From positions 1,116,001 to 1,180,000 of the forward strand of contig NZ_CP133038.1 of the NCBI RefSeq assembly GCF_033060595.1: a stretch of DNA of 64,000 nt. Direction: 5' to 3'. Positions within the stretch are counted from its first letter, which is position 1. Every line of letters starts with the position of its first letter. The notes under the pieces were generated by a model. It did not search any database, was not told where the DNA came from, and worked only from the letters and a program-made list of their open reading frames with translations. This document shows, one piece after another, positions 20,222-29,368 of the stretch. Made by a program: the position numbers and the translations under genes. The stretch comes from Pyramidobacter sp. YE332. Its GTDB lineage: Bacteria > Synergistota > Synergistia > Synergistales > Dethiosulfovibrionaceae.

Positions 20222-22305
20222 CTACTCTTCTTCCTCGGTCAGCAACCCCTGGCGTTCGGAGACGATCTTTTTCGTGATCTCTTCGGGGACGGGATCATAG
20301 TGCGAAAAGGCCATTTCGTAAGTTCCGCGTCCGGAAGTCATCGAACGCAAGTTGATGGCGTACTGGAACATCTCCGCCTGAGGCACCTGCGCGTTGACGA
20401 CCTGGAGATGCCCCAGCGTGTCGACGCCCATGATGCGGCCGCGGCGGGTGTTGAAATCCCCCATGATCTCGCCGAGATACTGATCGGGGACAATGACTTT
20501 CACGTCCATGATCGGCTCGAGCAGGATCGGCGAAGCTTCGGCCATCCCCTTCTTGAAGGCCAGGTGCGCCGCCGTCTTGAAGGCCATTTCCGAGGAATCG
20601 ACGTCGTGATACGAACCGAAATACAGCGACGCTTTGAAGTCCACCGTCGGGAACGCCGCCAGCACGCCCTTGTTCAGGCACTCGCGCAGCCCTTTTTCGA
20701 CGGCGGGGATGTACTGCCTCGGCACCGTGCCGCCGGTGATCTTGTCTTCGAAGACGAAGCCCTCTCCCCGCTCGAGGGGCTGAACTCGATGTAAACGTCG
20801 CCGTACTGGCCGTGGCCGCCGGTCTGCTTTTTGTGCTTGCCCTGCGCCTTGGCCGACTTGCGGATCGTTTCGCGATACGCGACCTGCGGCACGCGGGTCT
20901 TCAGGTTGACGCCGAAGCGGTCTTTCAGCTTGGCGAGAACGATGTCGAGATGGAGATTGCCCATGCCGGAAAGGATGTTGTCGTTCGTTTCCGCGTTTTT
21001 CTCGAAGCTGACCGTGGGATCTTCTTCGGTGATACGGCGGACCGCCGTCCCCAGCTTGTCCTCGTCGGCGCGGCTCTCGGGATCGACGGCGACCGAATAC
21101 ACCGGGCGCGGGAACTTGATGGCCGGATAGAGCACGGTGCTGCCGGCCTTGCCCATCGTATCGCCGGCCCGCGTGCTCTGCAGCTTGGGAATGGCGACGA
21201 TCATGCCGGTCGTGACTTCCTTGACGTCGACGCTCTCCTTGCCCTGCATAATCTTGAAGGTGCTGACGCGCTCCTCCTGCCCGGTGCTGACGTTGAAGAT
21301 CGGTTCGTCGGTGGTCAGTTTGCCGGAATTGACGCGGACATAGGAAAGTTTGCCCACGTAAGGATCGACCAGCACCTTGAAGCACAGGCCGCTGAACGTG
21401 GCGTCGTCGTCCGGCTTGATCGTGATCTCTTTCTCCCCTCCCTTGACCGCGGGGCGTTCGCGCATCTCCAGCGGGCTGGGAAGATAATCGACGATCAGGT
21501 CCATGAGCTGGCGGACGCCGATGTTTTTCAGCGCGGAACCGGGCATGACCGGGAAGATCTTGCACTTGTAAATGCAGCGCTGCAAAACGGGAAGCAGTTC
21601 GTCGATGGGGATGTCTTCGCCGTCGAGATAACGCATCATCATCTCTTCGTCTTCTTCGACGATGGCTTCGACGAGATAGCCGCGGGCGCGGTGCGCGTCG
21701 CTGATCATCTCTTCGGGGATCCCCTGCTCTTCGAATTTCCCCGAATCGTCGTTGTAAACGTAAGCGATGTCCTTGAGGACATCGACGACGCCCTTAAAGG
21801 AGGCTTCGCTGCCGATCGGGAGCATGAAACGGTAGGCGCCCTTGCTCAGATTGGCGCGGATCTGTTCGTAAACCCCGTTGTAATCGGCGTTTTCGCGGTC
21901 CATCTTGTTGACGAAGAAAATGGTAGACGTCTCGAACTCCCGTGCGAACTCCCAGGCTTTTTCCGTCTGCACTTCAACGCCGTCGACCGCGCTCACGAGC
22001 ATCACGGCGGAACCGGCGACGCGCAGCGAGCTGCGCAGGTCGCCAATGAAGTCGGCATAGCCGGGAACGTCAAGGACAAAGACTTTTTTGCCCTTGTAGT
22101 CGTAATTCAGGAGGGAGGTGCTGATAGAGATCTGGCGTTTTTGTTCTTCGGCAGTGTAGTCGGAAACGGTGTTCCCGTTTTCCACGCTGCCCCGGCGGGT
22201 CGTGACGCCGGCGTCAAAGAGCAACGCTTCCGCAAGCGAAGTTTTGCCTGCGCTTCCGTGAGCAACAATCGCGATACTTCTGATGTCTTCCGTTTTCATT
22301 CCCAT
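20222..22305 (-). pseudogene. EF-G-like translation elongation GTPase, frameshifted
   Basis: A paralogue of elongation factor G (EF-G2/FusA-like), split by one missing base. The first frame runs from ATG 22305 (AGGAGG about 12 bases upstream) through the GTPase domain: AHGSAGKT (G1), DVPGYADF (G3), NKMD (G4). It continues through domains II-III to GGHGQYGDVYIEFSP in domain IV. There the frame is lost at a C4 run on the coding strand (20776-20779). Adding one C restores LERGEGFVFEDKITGG and continues to the normal EF-G C-terminus, stopping at 20222, about 694 residues in all. Apart from this base the gene looks intact. The AHGSAGKT loop marks it as the accessory paralogue, not the main EF-G. 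Sequencing error and true mutation are both possible. Confidence 0.85.
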
Positions 22306-22404
22306 ATCTCTTGCCAACCTCCTCGATGATTTCGGCGATGACACAGTTCCTTGTTTAAGTTTTTCTATACTCCCGTATTTTAACAGATTTATTCAAACAT
22401 AACA

Positions 22405-23877
22405 CTACTCCTTCGCAAGAAACTCGTTCAAAGCTTTCAAAACTTCGTCCGGTTTCGCCTGTCCGCGGCTCTCCTTCATGACCAGCCCCATGAGGAACTT
22501 GAGCTTCTTGTCTTTCTTGTCCTGGCCGGAACGGATCACCTCGACGACGTCGGCGTTGGCGCCGGCGACCGCGGCGATGATTTCCCGCAGTCTGTCGCCG
22601 CCCACCGCGCCGGTCTGGATGCCGCAGGCCTGAATGGCCTGTTCGAGCGTCATCTCGCTGCCGGCGAGTTTCTCGAAAACGTCTTTCGCGGCCGTCGTGG
22701 AGATTTTTTTGCCGTCGACGAGCTTGATCAGCCCGGCCAAAGTTTCGGCGCTCACCGGGGCGTCGGCGATCTCCCGGCCCCGCTCTTTCAGCGCTCTCAT
22801 CAGGTCGGTCCGCACCCAGTTCGAAGATCTGACCGGCTCGCCGCCGGCTTTCACGACGTTCTCGTAATACGCGGCGACTTCGGGCGTCTCCGTCAGCACC
22901 AGCACGTCTTCCACAGGCAGCTTGTACTGCGCGAGGAACCGTTCGCGCTTGGCGTCGGGGAGCTCCGGCATGGCGGCTTTGATGCCTTCGATGTACTCGT
23001 CGTCGAGCAGCAGCGGCGGCAGATCGGGCTCGGGGAAATAACGGTAGTCGTTGGACTCTTCTTTGCTGCGCGACGGCGTTGTGATGCCGTCGGCGTCGTC
23101 CCAGTTGCGCGTCTCCTGAGCGATCCGTTCGCCGCGGGCGAGCAGGTCGCGCTGGCGCAGCGTCTCGTACTCGAGCGCGCGTTCCAGCGCCTTGAGCGAG
23201 TTCATGTTTTTGACTTCGACGCGGTTGCCCCAGCGGCCGTCGGAAACTTTCTGCGAAATGTTCGCGTCGACGCGCATAGATCCCTTTTCCATGTCGCCGT
23301 CGGAAATGCCCAGATAGCGCACCAGCTGGCGCATGGCCGACACGTACTCGCGGGCCTCGCGCGGCGAAGCGATGTCGGGCTCGGACACCACTTCGGCGAG
23401 CGGCACGCCGCCGCGGTTGTAATCGACGAAAGACTGGCTGGAGCCGACGATCCGTCCGTCGGATGCGACGTGAACGAGTTTGCCGGCGTCTTCTTCGAGA
23501 TGGAGCCGCGTGATGCCGATGCGGCGGGGCTGCCCGTCGTCGCCGGTGATGGTCAGATAGCCGTTCTCGGCGAGCGGCACGTAGTATTCGGTGATCTGAT
23601 ACGCCTTGGGAAGGTCGGCGTAGAAATAGTTCTTGCGGTCGAAGCGCGTCAGTTTGTTGATCTTGCAGTGCAGCGCCAGACCGCCGCGCACGCCGAACTC
23701 GACGACTTTCCCGTTCAGGACCGGCAGAGCGCCCGGCTGTCCGGTGCAGACCGGACAGACATGGGAGTTCGGCGTTGCGCCGATGTAGTCGGTCGAGCAA
23801 CTGCAGAAGATCTTCGTTTTCGTGTTGAGCTGGATGTGGATTTCCAGCCCGATGACGGTCGTGAATTCAAGAGCCAT
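22405..23877 (-). CDS. gatB: Asp-tRNA(Asn)/Glu-tRNA(Gln) amidotransferase subunit B
   Basis: GatB activates the mischarged aminoacyl-tRNA and supplies the kinase and tRNA-binding part of the GatCAB transamidosome. It has 490 residues. The N-terminal signature VIGLEIHIQL, the zinc site CSCSTDY...CPVCTGQPG and the C-terminal YqeY-like helical domain (from about residue 330) are all present. ATG 23877 overlaps the gatA stop by one base. It is the last gene of the ligA-gatC-gatA-gatB run. Confidence 0.97.
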   Translation of the reverse strand: MALEFTTVIGLEIHIQLNTKTKIFCSCSTDYIGATPNSHVCPVCTGQPGALPVLNGKVVEFGVRGGLALHCKINKLTRFDRKNYFYADLPKAYQITEYYVPLAENGYLTITGDDGQPRRIGITRLHLEEDAGKLVHVASDGRIVGSSQSFVDYNRGGVPLAEVVSEPDIASPREAREYVSAMRQLVRYLGISDGDMEKGSMRVDANISQKVSDGRWGNRVEVKNMNSLKALERALEYETLRQRDLLARGERIAQETRNWDDADGITTPSRSKEESNDYRYFPEPDLPPLLLDDEYIEGIKAAMPELPDAKRERFLAQYKLPVEDVLVLTETPEVAAYYENVVKAGGEPVRSSNWVRTDLMRALKERGREIADAPVSAETLAGLIKLVDGKKISTTAAKDVFEKLAGSEMTLEQAIQACGIQTGAVGGDRLREIIAAVAGANADVVEVIRSGQDKKDKKLKFLMGLVMKESRGQAKPDEVLKALNEFLAKE

Positions 23878-25337
23878 TAACGGACACCTCCCTCGGCGAT
23901 GCGGCCTTCCGCCTTTTTGCCAAGAGCGGCGGCCATGTCGAGAATCGCCGCATCGGACCAGCGCGGGCCGATCAACTGCATCCCCAGCGGCAGTCCTGCG
24001 GACGAAAAGCCGGCGTTGAAGGAAATGCCGGGCAGACCGGCCAGATTGACGGGGATCGTGAAAACGTCCGCCATATACATCGTCAGCGGCGCGCTCATCT
24101 CCCCCAGTTTGAAGGCGGGCGTCGGCGAGGTCGGCAGCAGGATGGCGTCCACCTGTTCGAAGGCTGCGGCGAATTCCTGCTTGATGACTTTGCGGACCTT
24201 TTGCGCCGTCAGATAATAGGCGTCGTAAAATCCCGAGCTGAGCACGTAGGTGCCGGTCAGGATACGGCGCTTCACTTCCGGGCCGAAGTTTTCCCCACGC
24301 GTCTTGACGTAAAGCTCGAGCAGCGACTTGGCATCCCCGTAAGCGGCTCCGTAGCGCACGCCGTCGTAACGGGCGAGATTGGAGCTTGCCTCCGCGGGCG
24401 CGAGGATATAATAGCAGGCCAGTCCGTACTCAAGCGCTTTCGGCAGAGCGACTTCAACGATCTCCGCCCCCAGGCGGCGGCATTCTTCGATTTGTCCGTC
24501 CATCGCCGCCTGCAGGTCGGCCGTCAGCTTGCCGTCGACGAGCTTCGTCAGCACGCCGATCTTCTTCCCGCACAACGGCGCGTCGCTGAGATCGAAACGG
24601 GGCGCGGGACGGTCTTCGCTGGTCGAGTCGTGAGGGTCGAACGCGCAGATCGCCGAGAGGATTAGTTTGAGGTCTTCGGCGGTGCGCGCAAAGGGGCCGA
24701 TCTGGTCGAGCGACGAGGCGAAGGCGACCAGCCCGTAACGGCTCACCTGCCCGTAGGTCGGTTTCATGCCGTAGAGCCCGCAGAACGAAGCGGGCTGGCG
24801 GATCGAACCGCCGGTGTCGCTGCCCAGGGAGATCGGCGCATAACCGGCGGCGACGGCGGCGGCGCTGCCGCCGGAACTGCCGCCCGGCACGCGGCCGACG
24901 TCCCAGGGGTTCATCGTCGGGCCGAAAGCGGAGTTTTCCGTGGAGCCTCCCATGGCGAACTCGTCGCAGTTCGCTTTGCCGAGAATGACGGCGCCCTCGG
25001 CCCTCAACATCTTCACGACGGTCGCGTCGTAGGGAGGCACCCAGCCGGCGAGGATTTTGCTGGCGCAGGTGGTCGGCATGTCGCCGGTGCAGATGTTGTC
25101 TTTGAGGATGACGGGCACGCCCATCAGGCGCCCCGGATCGCGGCCTTCCGCGACGGCGGCGTCGACGGCGGCGGCGGTTTTAAGCGCGGAATCCGCCGCG
25201 ATATGAAGCATGGCGTGAAGGTGGGATTCCATTTCCCGCATGCGCTCAAGGCACGACCGCACGACGTCGGCGCACTTGAAACGGCGCGCCTTCAGTCCCG
25301 CGACGATTTCCGCGGCGCTCAGTCTGTACAGCTCCAT
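23877..25337 (-). CDS. gatA: Asp-tRNA(Asn)/Glu-tRNA(Gln) amidotransferase subunit A
   Basis: The amidase subunit releases ammonia from glutamine for transamidation. It has 486 residues. The amidase-signature triad is visible: Lys in VILKDNICTG, cis-Ser in the following GGSSGGS stretch and nucleophile Ser in GSDTGGSIRQPAS. ATG 25337 overlaps the gatC stop by one base; a GTG one codon upstream is a less likely start. Presence of GatCAB implies an indirect route to Gln-tRNA and/or Asn-tRNA in this organism. Confidence 0.97.
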   Translation of the reverse strand: MELYRLSAAEIVAGLKARRFKCADVVRSCLERMREMESHLHAMLHIAADSALKTAAAVDAAVAEGRDPGRLMGVPVILKDNICTGDMPTTCASKILAGWVPPYDATVVKMLRAEGAVILGKANCDEFAMGGSTENSAFGPTMNPWDVGRVPGGSSGGSAAAVAAGYAPISLGSDTGGSIRQPASFCGLYGMKPTYGQVSRYGLVAFASSLDQIGPFARTAEDLKLILSAICAFDPHDSTSEDRPAPRFDLSDAPLCGKKIGVLTKLVDGKLTADLQAAMDGQIEECRRLGAEIVEVALPKALEYGLACYYILAPAEASSNLARYDGVRYGAAYGDAKSLLELYVKTRGENFGPEVKRRILTGTYVLSSGFYDAYYLTAQKVRKVIKQEFAAAFEQVDAILLPTSPTPAFKLGEMSAPLTMYMADVFTIPVNLAGLPGISFNAGFSSAGLPLGMQLIGPRWSDAAILDMAAALGKKAEGRIAEGGVR

Positions 25338-25633
25338 CACTTGTCGCCTCCGATGCGGGGGACTCTGATGAAGTCGCCTTCGCGCGAGGGCGACTGGTTC
25401 AGGATCGCTTCCCTCCGGTCGTTCTCCTCCACTTCGTCGTCGCGGAGGCGGACCGGCCGGGTATCTTCCATCGTGAACGGATCGACGGCGCTGAGATCGA
25501 GCTCCTCGAGTTTGGAAAAATAATCGAGAATGCCGTTGAAGTGCTCCGACAAAGAATCGAGCTCTTCAGGGGCGATCTCCAGACGGGCAAGCTTGCCGAT
25601 CTTCAGGACTTCTTCCTTGGACAATCTAGGCAT
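25337..25633 (-). CDS. gatC: Asp-tRNA(Asn)/Glu-tRNA(Gln) amidotransferase subunit C
   Basis: A 98-residue GatC that stabilises the GatA-GatB interface. It has the family layout: KIGKLARLEI near the N-terminus, FNGILDYFSKLEELD in the middle and the DDEVEEND...ILNQSPSREGDFIRVP tail that wraps around GatA. The ATG at 25633 lies inside the 3' end of ligA (8-bp overlap), and its stop overlaps the gatA start, so the four genes appear translationally coupled. Confidence 0.95.
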   Translation of the reverse strand: MPRLSKEEVLKIGKLARLEIAPEELDSLSEHFNGILDYFSKLEELDLSAVDPFTMEDTRPVRLRDDEVEENDRREAILNQSPSREGDFIRVPRIGGDK

Positions 25634-27683
25634 CGTTCGTTCCTCCAGACATGTGCTGCGGTAATTTATCGATCATGGCGAAAAATTCCTCTTCGTTCAG
25701 CGTCGGCACGTTCAGGCTGAGCGCTTTTTCGGCCTTGCTGCCCGGCGCCTCGCCGACGACGACATAGGACGTCTTTTTGCTCACGGAAGCGACGTTTTTT
25801 CCCCCGCGCTGCGCCACGAGTTCCTGCGCCTGCGCCCTGGACATACGCGAAAGCTCCCCGGTAAAGACGAACGTCTTGCCGGCCAGCGGCCCTATCGGGG
25901 CTTCCGGCGCCGTTTCGCTCCGCATGGATACGCCGGCTTCGCGCAGTTCGTCGATGAGCCGCCGGTTATGCTCTTCGCCGAAAAACGCTTTGATCGACCC
26001 GGCGATCACCGGTCCCACGCCCTCGACGGCGGCGAGCCGTTCTTCGTCGGCGGCGGCGATCTCATCGAGCGACGAAAAGCGTTTCGCCAGCTCCGCCGCG
26101 ACTCCCGCGCCGACTTCCCGGATCCCCAGCGCCGTGATCAAAAATTTCAGCGGGCGCTCTTTGGATTTTGCGATGGCCTGGATCAGTTTCCCCGCGGACT
26201 TTTCTCCCATGCGGTCCAGACGGATAAGCGGCTCGACGCGCAAGGCGTACAGATCGCCGAAACTCTTGACCAGCCCGCTCTGGACGAGCTGTTCCGCCAG
26301 ACGGTCGCCGATGCCCCGAATGTCCATGCCCTGGCGGGAGGCAAAATGGATCAGCCCTTGGGTCAGCTGCGCCGGACAGGATCTGTTGGGACAGCGCAGC
26401 GCCACTTCGCCGGGAAGCTTGGCCACGGCCGCTCCGCACACGGGACACGTTGCGGGCATCGTGAAAGATTCCTCTGTGCCCGTACGGCTGGCGGTGTCGA
26501 CGCGGACGATCTCGGGGATGATCTCGCCGGCTTTGCGGACCCAGACCTGGTCGCCGACGCGGATGTCCTTGCGCTGGATCTCCTCGTCGTTGTGGAGGCT
26601 GGCGCGTTTCACCACCGTTCCCGAGATCAAGACAGGGGTCAGAATCGCCACCGGCGTGAGCACGCCCGTGCGGCCGAGGGAAATCTCTATGCTCTCGAGT
26701 TTCGTTTTTCGCTCTTCCGGCGGATATTTATAGGCCACGGCCCAGCGGGGCGTTTTGACGTTGTTTCCCAGGATCTTCCAGTATTCCGTCGGATCGGCCT
26801 TGAACACGGCGCCGTCCGTCGCGTAGGGCAGACTGAAACGTTCGCCGCTCCATCGCTCCAGGAAATCGAGAACCTCGGCTTCCGTCCCGGCCCGGCGCCA
26901 GGCTCTCTGCACGGGAAGCCCACGGGCTTTCAGCCATCCGAGGACTTCCGATTGGCTGTGCAGGCCGTAGGATTCCGCATCCTGCACATAGTAGGTGAAA
27001 AGGCGCAGATTCCGTTTGGCGGCGACCGCCGTGTCAAGCTGTCGCAAACTGCCCGCCGCCGCGTTGCGGGGATTGGCGAAAAGCGGCAGCCCCGCTTCTT
27101 CCCTTGCGGCGTTCAGTCGAGCGAATCCCTCTTTGCTCATGTACACTTCGCCGCGCAGCTCCAGATGCCCCGGGACATCGCCGAGGAGGCGAAGCGGCAG
27201 GTCTTTGACCGTTTTCAGATTTTCCGTGACGTCCTCGCCGACGATACCGTCGCCGCGGGTCGAAGCCTGAACGAATTTGCCGTCCTCGAAGATCAAAGAC
27301 ACCGCCAAGCCGTCGATCTTCAATTCGCAGCACCAGGGGATCCACGGTTGCCCGACGCCTTCTGCCGCCCGCTGCAGCCAGTCGTGAAGCTCTCCCTTCG
27401 AGAAAACGTCTTCGAGGCTGAGCATCGGTTTGGCGTGCGCAACTTTTTCAAACGCCTCCAGCACCGTACCGCCGACGCGCTTCGACGGAGAGTCGTCGCG
27501 GATCAGGTCGGGATGTTCCCTTTCGAACTGAAGCATCTCGCGCATCAGCGCATCGTATTCGTCGTCCTCGATTTCCGGGGCGTCCAGAACGTAATAGAGG
27601 CGCCCATGACGATTCAGCTCGTCGACGAGCCAATGATAGCGGTCCAGTTTTTCCTGTTCCACGCAGAACACCACCCCTGTCAC
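25626..27683 (-). CDS. ligA: NAD-dependent DNA ligase
   Basis: It seals nicks in replication and repair using NAD+. The product has about 685 residues. Domains in order: Ia, the adenylation domain with nucleophile Lys in CCELKIDGLAVS (about residue 118), OB fold, a four-Cys zinc finger (CPVCGAAV...CPNRSCPAQ), HhH repeats and a C-terminal BRCT domain (GKTFVFTGELSRM...). The start is uncertain. GTG 27683 is the longest, but GTG 27662, giving MEQEKLDRYHW, follows a GGGGTGG stretch and may be the true start. It overlaps gatC by 8 bp, an uncommon but plausible grouping. Confidence 0.96.
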   Translation of the reverse strand: MTGVVFCVEQEKLDRYHWLVDELNRHGRLYYVLDAPEIEDDEYDALMREMLQFEREHPDLIRDDSPSKRVGGTVLEAFEKVAHAKPMLSLEDVFSKGELHDWLQRAAEGVGQPWIPWCCELKIDGLAVSLIFEDGKFVQASTRGDGIVGEDVTENLKTVKDLPLRLLGDVPGHLELRGEVYMSKEGFARLNAAREEAGLPLFANPRNAAAGSLRQLDTAVAAKRNLRLFTYYVQDAESYGLHSQSEVLGWLKARGLPVQRAWRRAGTEAEVLDFLERWSGERFSLPYATDGAVFKADPTEYWKILGNNVKTPRWAVAYKYPPEERKTKLESIEISLGRTGVLTPVAILTPVLISGTVVKRASLHNDEEIQRKDIRVGDQVWVRKAGEIIPEIVRVDTASRTGTEESFTMPATCPVCGAAVAKLPGEVALRCPNRSCPAQLTQGLIHFASRQGMDIRGIGDRLAEQLVQSGLVKSFGDLYALRVEPLIRLDRMGEKSAGKLIQAIAKSKERPLKFLITALGIREVGAGVAAELAKRFSSLDEIAAADEERLAAVEGVGPVIAGSIKAFFGEEHNRRLIDELREAGVSMRSETAPEAPIGPLAGKTFVFTGELSRMSRAQAQELVAQRGGKNVASVSKKTSYVVVGEAPGSKAEKALSLNVPTLNEEEFFAMIDKLPQHMSGGTNDA

Positions 27684-28049
27684 ATTGCCAGCGGCGGGGA
27701 AAAAGCCGCTGCCCGAGCGATCTTCCCGATTTTATGAAGCGAAGCGGGACAGATGCTCATTATGTATGCAGAACATTGATAAATTCTAACCCCAAAATGC
27801 TTTTCCAGCAAGAGATTCCCGCCGTTCGAATGCGGAAGACGATAAATCACGCGGGCTTCGGCGCCATTCGCCGGCAGATGGATATAAAAGAAACCGCAGG
27901 AGCTGCGTGCTCCGACGGTTTGCGTTGTCCCTGGGATTTTATGCGCCGATTCCTTGCTGATCACGATCATCGGCACAAATTCTAATAGGAATCTCGTTTC
28001 TCCGTTGCTGATCTCTGCATCATAATGAACAAAGAGATGCCCCTTCAAT
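27684..28049. other. Intergenic region with lower GC, no supported gene
   Basis: This 366-bp stretch lies between ligA and the CDF gene and is visibly more AT-rich than its surroundings. One minus-strand frame stays open from 28162 to 27680 but overlaps the CDF 3' end by over 100 bp. It lacks a ribosome site at a usable start and shows no recognisable domain. A short plus-strand frame (27734-27985) is equally unsupported. It may be the decayed flank of a transferred segment. Confidence 0.5.
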
Positions 28050-29225
28050 TTAACTCTCCGAAAAATCTGTGTCGAGAGCGGTAATGACTGTATATTCCGG
28101 ATACATTTCTTGAATCTCCTCGGTAACCTCATGATAAAGCGCCGTTCTGTCTTTTGCGTCAAAACTTACAATCATATCGAAACGGATCACCTTCCGTTCC
28201 CTGTCTGCGTAAAATGCATGCATCTGCATAACATTTTCATGCTCCATGACTTTCTTTCTAATCCTGTCCCGCATTGTGGCAGCTTCCAGATCTTTTGTGT
28301 TGTAGGAATAGACGCCGATTGCCGTAAGGTATACATGATTTTTCATGGAGACTTCCGCTGTGATTTGCCGCGTCAAAACGTCCAGCTTATCAGCAGTCAT
28401 CGTATCTGGGACTTCGATATGGAGAGAGCCGCTATATGCATTTGGTCCGTAATTATTCAGGACCAGATCATAAGCTCCACGAACTTCCGGAAAAGACGAG
28501 ACCGTCTCTTTGACTCCCTTTGCAAGTTCGGCATCCCCTCGCTCGCCAAGAATTTCGGACACTGTGTTCCTCAACATTTCCAGGCCAGACTTGATAATGA
28601 CAATAGAAATGATTGCTCCAAGCCAAGATTCCAACGACACGTGAAAGATCATAAAAACGACTGCTGCCGCTAGCGTCGAAGCGGAAATAACGGAATCCAG
28701 CTTGGCATCCTCGCCGGAATTGACAAGCGAATCTGAGTTTACCTTCTGGCCGGTTTTCTTGACAAAATGTCCAAGCACGATTTTGACGAGAACGCCTATC
28801 GCGACAATCACCAAAGATGTCATAGAATATTCTGGTGTTTCCGGGTGTACGATTTTCTTGACTGATTCCGCAAAAGAGGTAATGCCGGCATAGAAGACGA
28901 TAATAGAAATGATCATTGCGCTCAGATATTCGATCCGGCCGTATCCAAACGGATGCTTCCGGTCTGCCGGCTTTGTCGCCAATTTTGTGCCGATGATCGT
29001 AATCAGCGAAGAGGCTGCGTCGCTGATATTATTGACGGCATCCATCGTGATGGCAATCGAGCCAGTCATCACACCGATCACCGCCTTGAATGCGGCCAAC
29101 ATGACATTCGCGAGAATTCCGATGATACTGGTACGCACGATAATGCGATTCCTCAACGTCGTTTTTTCAAACTCCTCCGACGACATGCCGGCGCGTTCTG
29201 CTTCTTTTATTTTCGCAGCCAACAC
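28050..29225 (-). CDS. Cation diffusion facilitator family metal exporter
   Basis: A 391-residue CDF transporter that exports divalent metal in exchange for protons. Six membrane helices occupy about residues 30-210, with a cytoplasmic C-terminal domain after about 215 and probably a further domain at the end. The HPFGYGR motif follows TM2. Metal-site residues read NNISD in TM2 and DAKLD in TM5. The Asn/Asp-x3-Asp and Asp-x3-Asp pattern is typical of manganese-type members, where zinc exporters have His. Start is GTG 29225 after a seven-G run that forms the ribosome site. GC is clearly lower than in neighbours, suggesting transfer. Metal specificity is inference. Confidence 0.9.
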   Translation of the reverse strand: MLAAKIKEAERAGMSSEEFEKTTLRNRIIVRTSIIGILANVMLAAFKAVIGVMTGSIAITMDAVNNISDAASSLITIIGTKLATKPADRKHPFGYGRIEYLSAMIISIIVFYAGITSFAESVKKIVHPETPEYSMTSLVIVAIGVLVKIVLGHFVKKTGQKVNSDSLVNSGEDAKLDSVISASTLAAAVVFMIFHVSLESWLGAIISIVIIKSGLEMLRNTVSEILGERGDAELAKGVKETVSSFPEVRGAYDLVLNNYGPNAYSGSLHIEVPDTMTADKLDVLTRQITAEVSMKNHVYLTAIGVYSYNTKDLEAATMRDRIRKKVMEHENVMQMHAFYADRERKVIRFDMIVSFDAKDRTALYHEVTEEIQEMYPEYTVITALDTDFSES

Positions 29226-29301
29226 GATGTTTCTCCCCCCCTGTTTCCGCTCCTGCGTTCTTTTTCCCGCTCGGATCCTTGCCTTTTTGCGTGTGCGCTA
29301 T

Positions 29302-29351
29302 AGATATACAAGAGAACCGGCAGCATACGCCGCCCGCTCCCTTGTATATCT
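29302..29351. repeat. Long inverted repeat between lysS and CDF gene
   Basis: AGATATACAAG (29302-29312) is exactly complementary to 29341-29351, with an inner CGGC/GCCG pair. No T run follows on the minus strand, so it is a poor intrinsic terminator for lysS. It could be a Rho-type end, an mRNA stabiliser or part of the CDF leader. Confidence 0.6.
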
Positions 29352-29368
29352 GTCGGATGATCGCCTCT

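Noticed and set aside
27680-28162. 160-codon minus-strand frame between ligA and the CDF gene
   Set aside because: It overlaps the CDF 3' end by over 100 bp, has no good ribosome site and resembles no family I know.
29302-29351. Possible manganese (yybP-ykoY) or other metal riboswitch before the CDF gene
   Set aside because: Only a simple hairpin is visible; the conserved loop sequences of those riboswitches are not present by eye.
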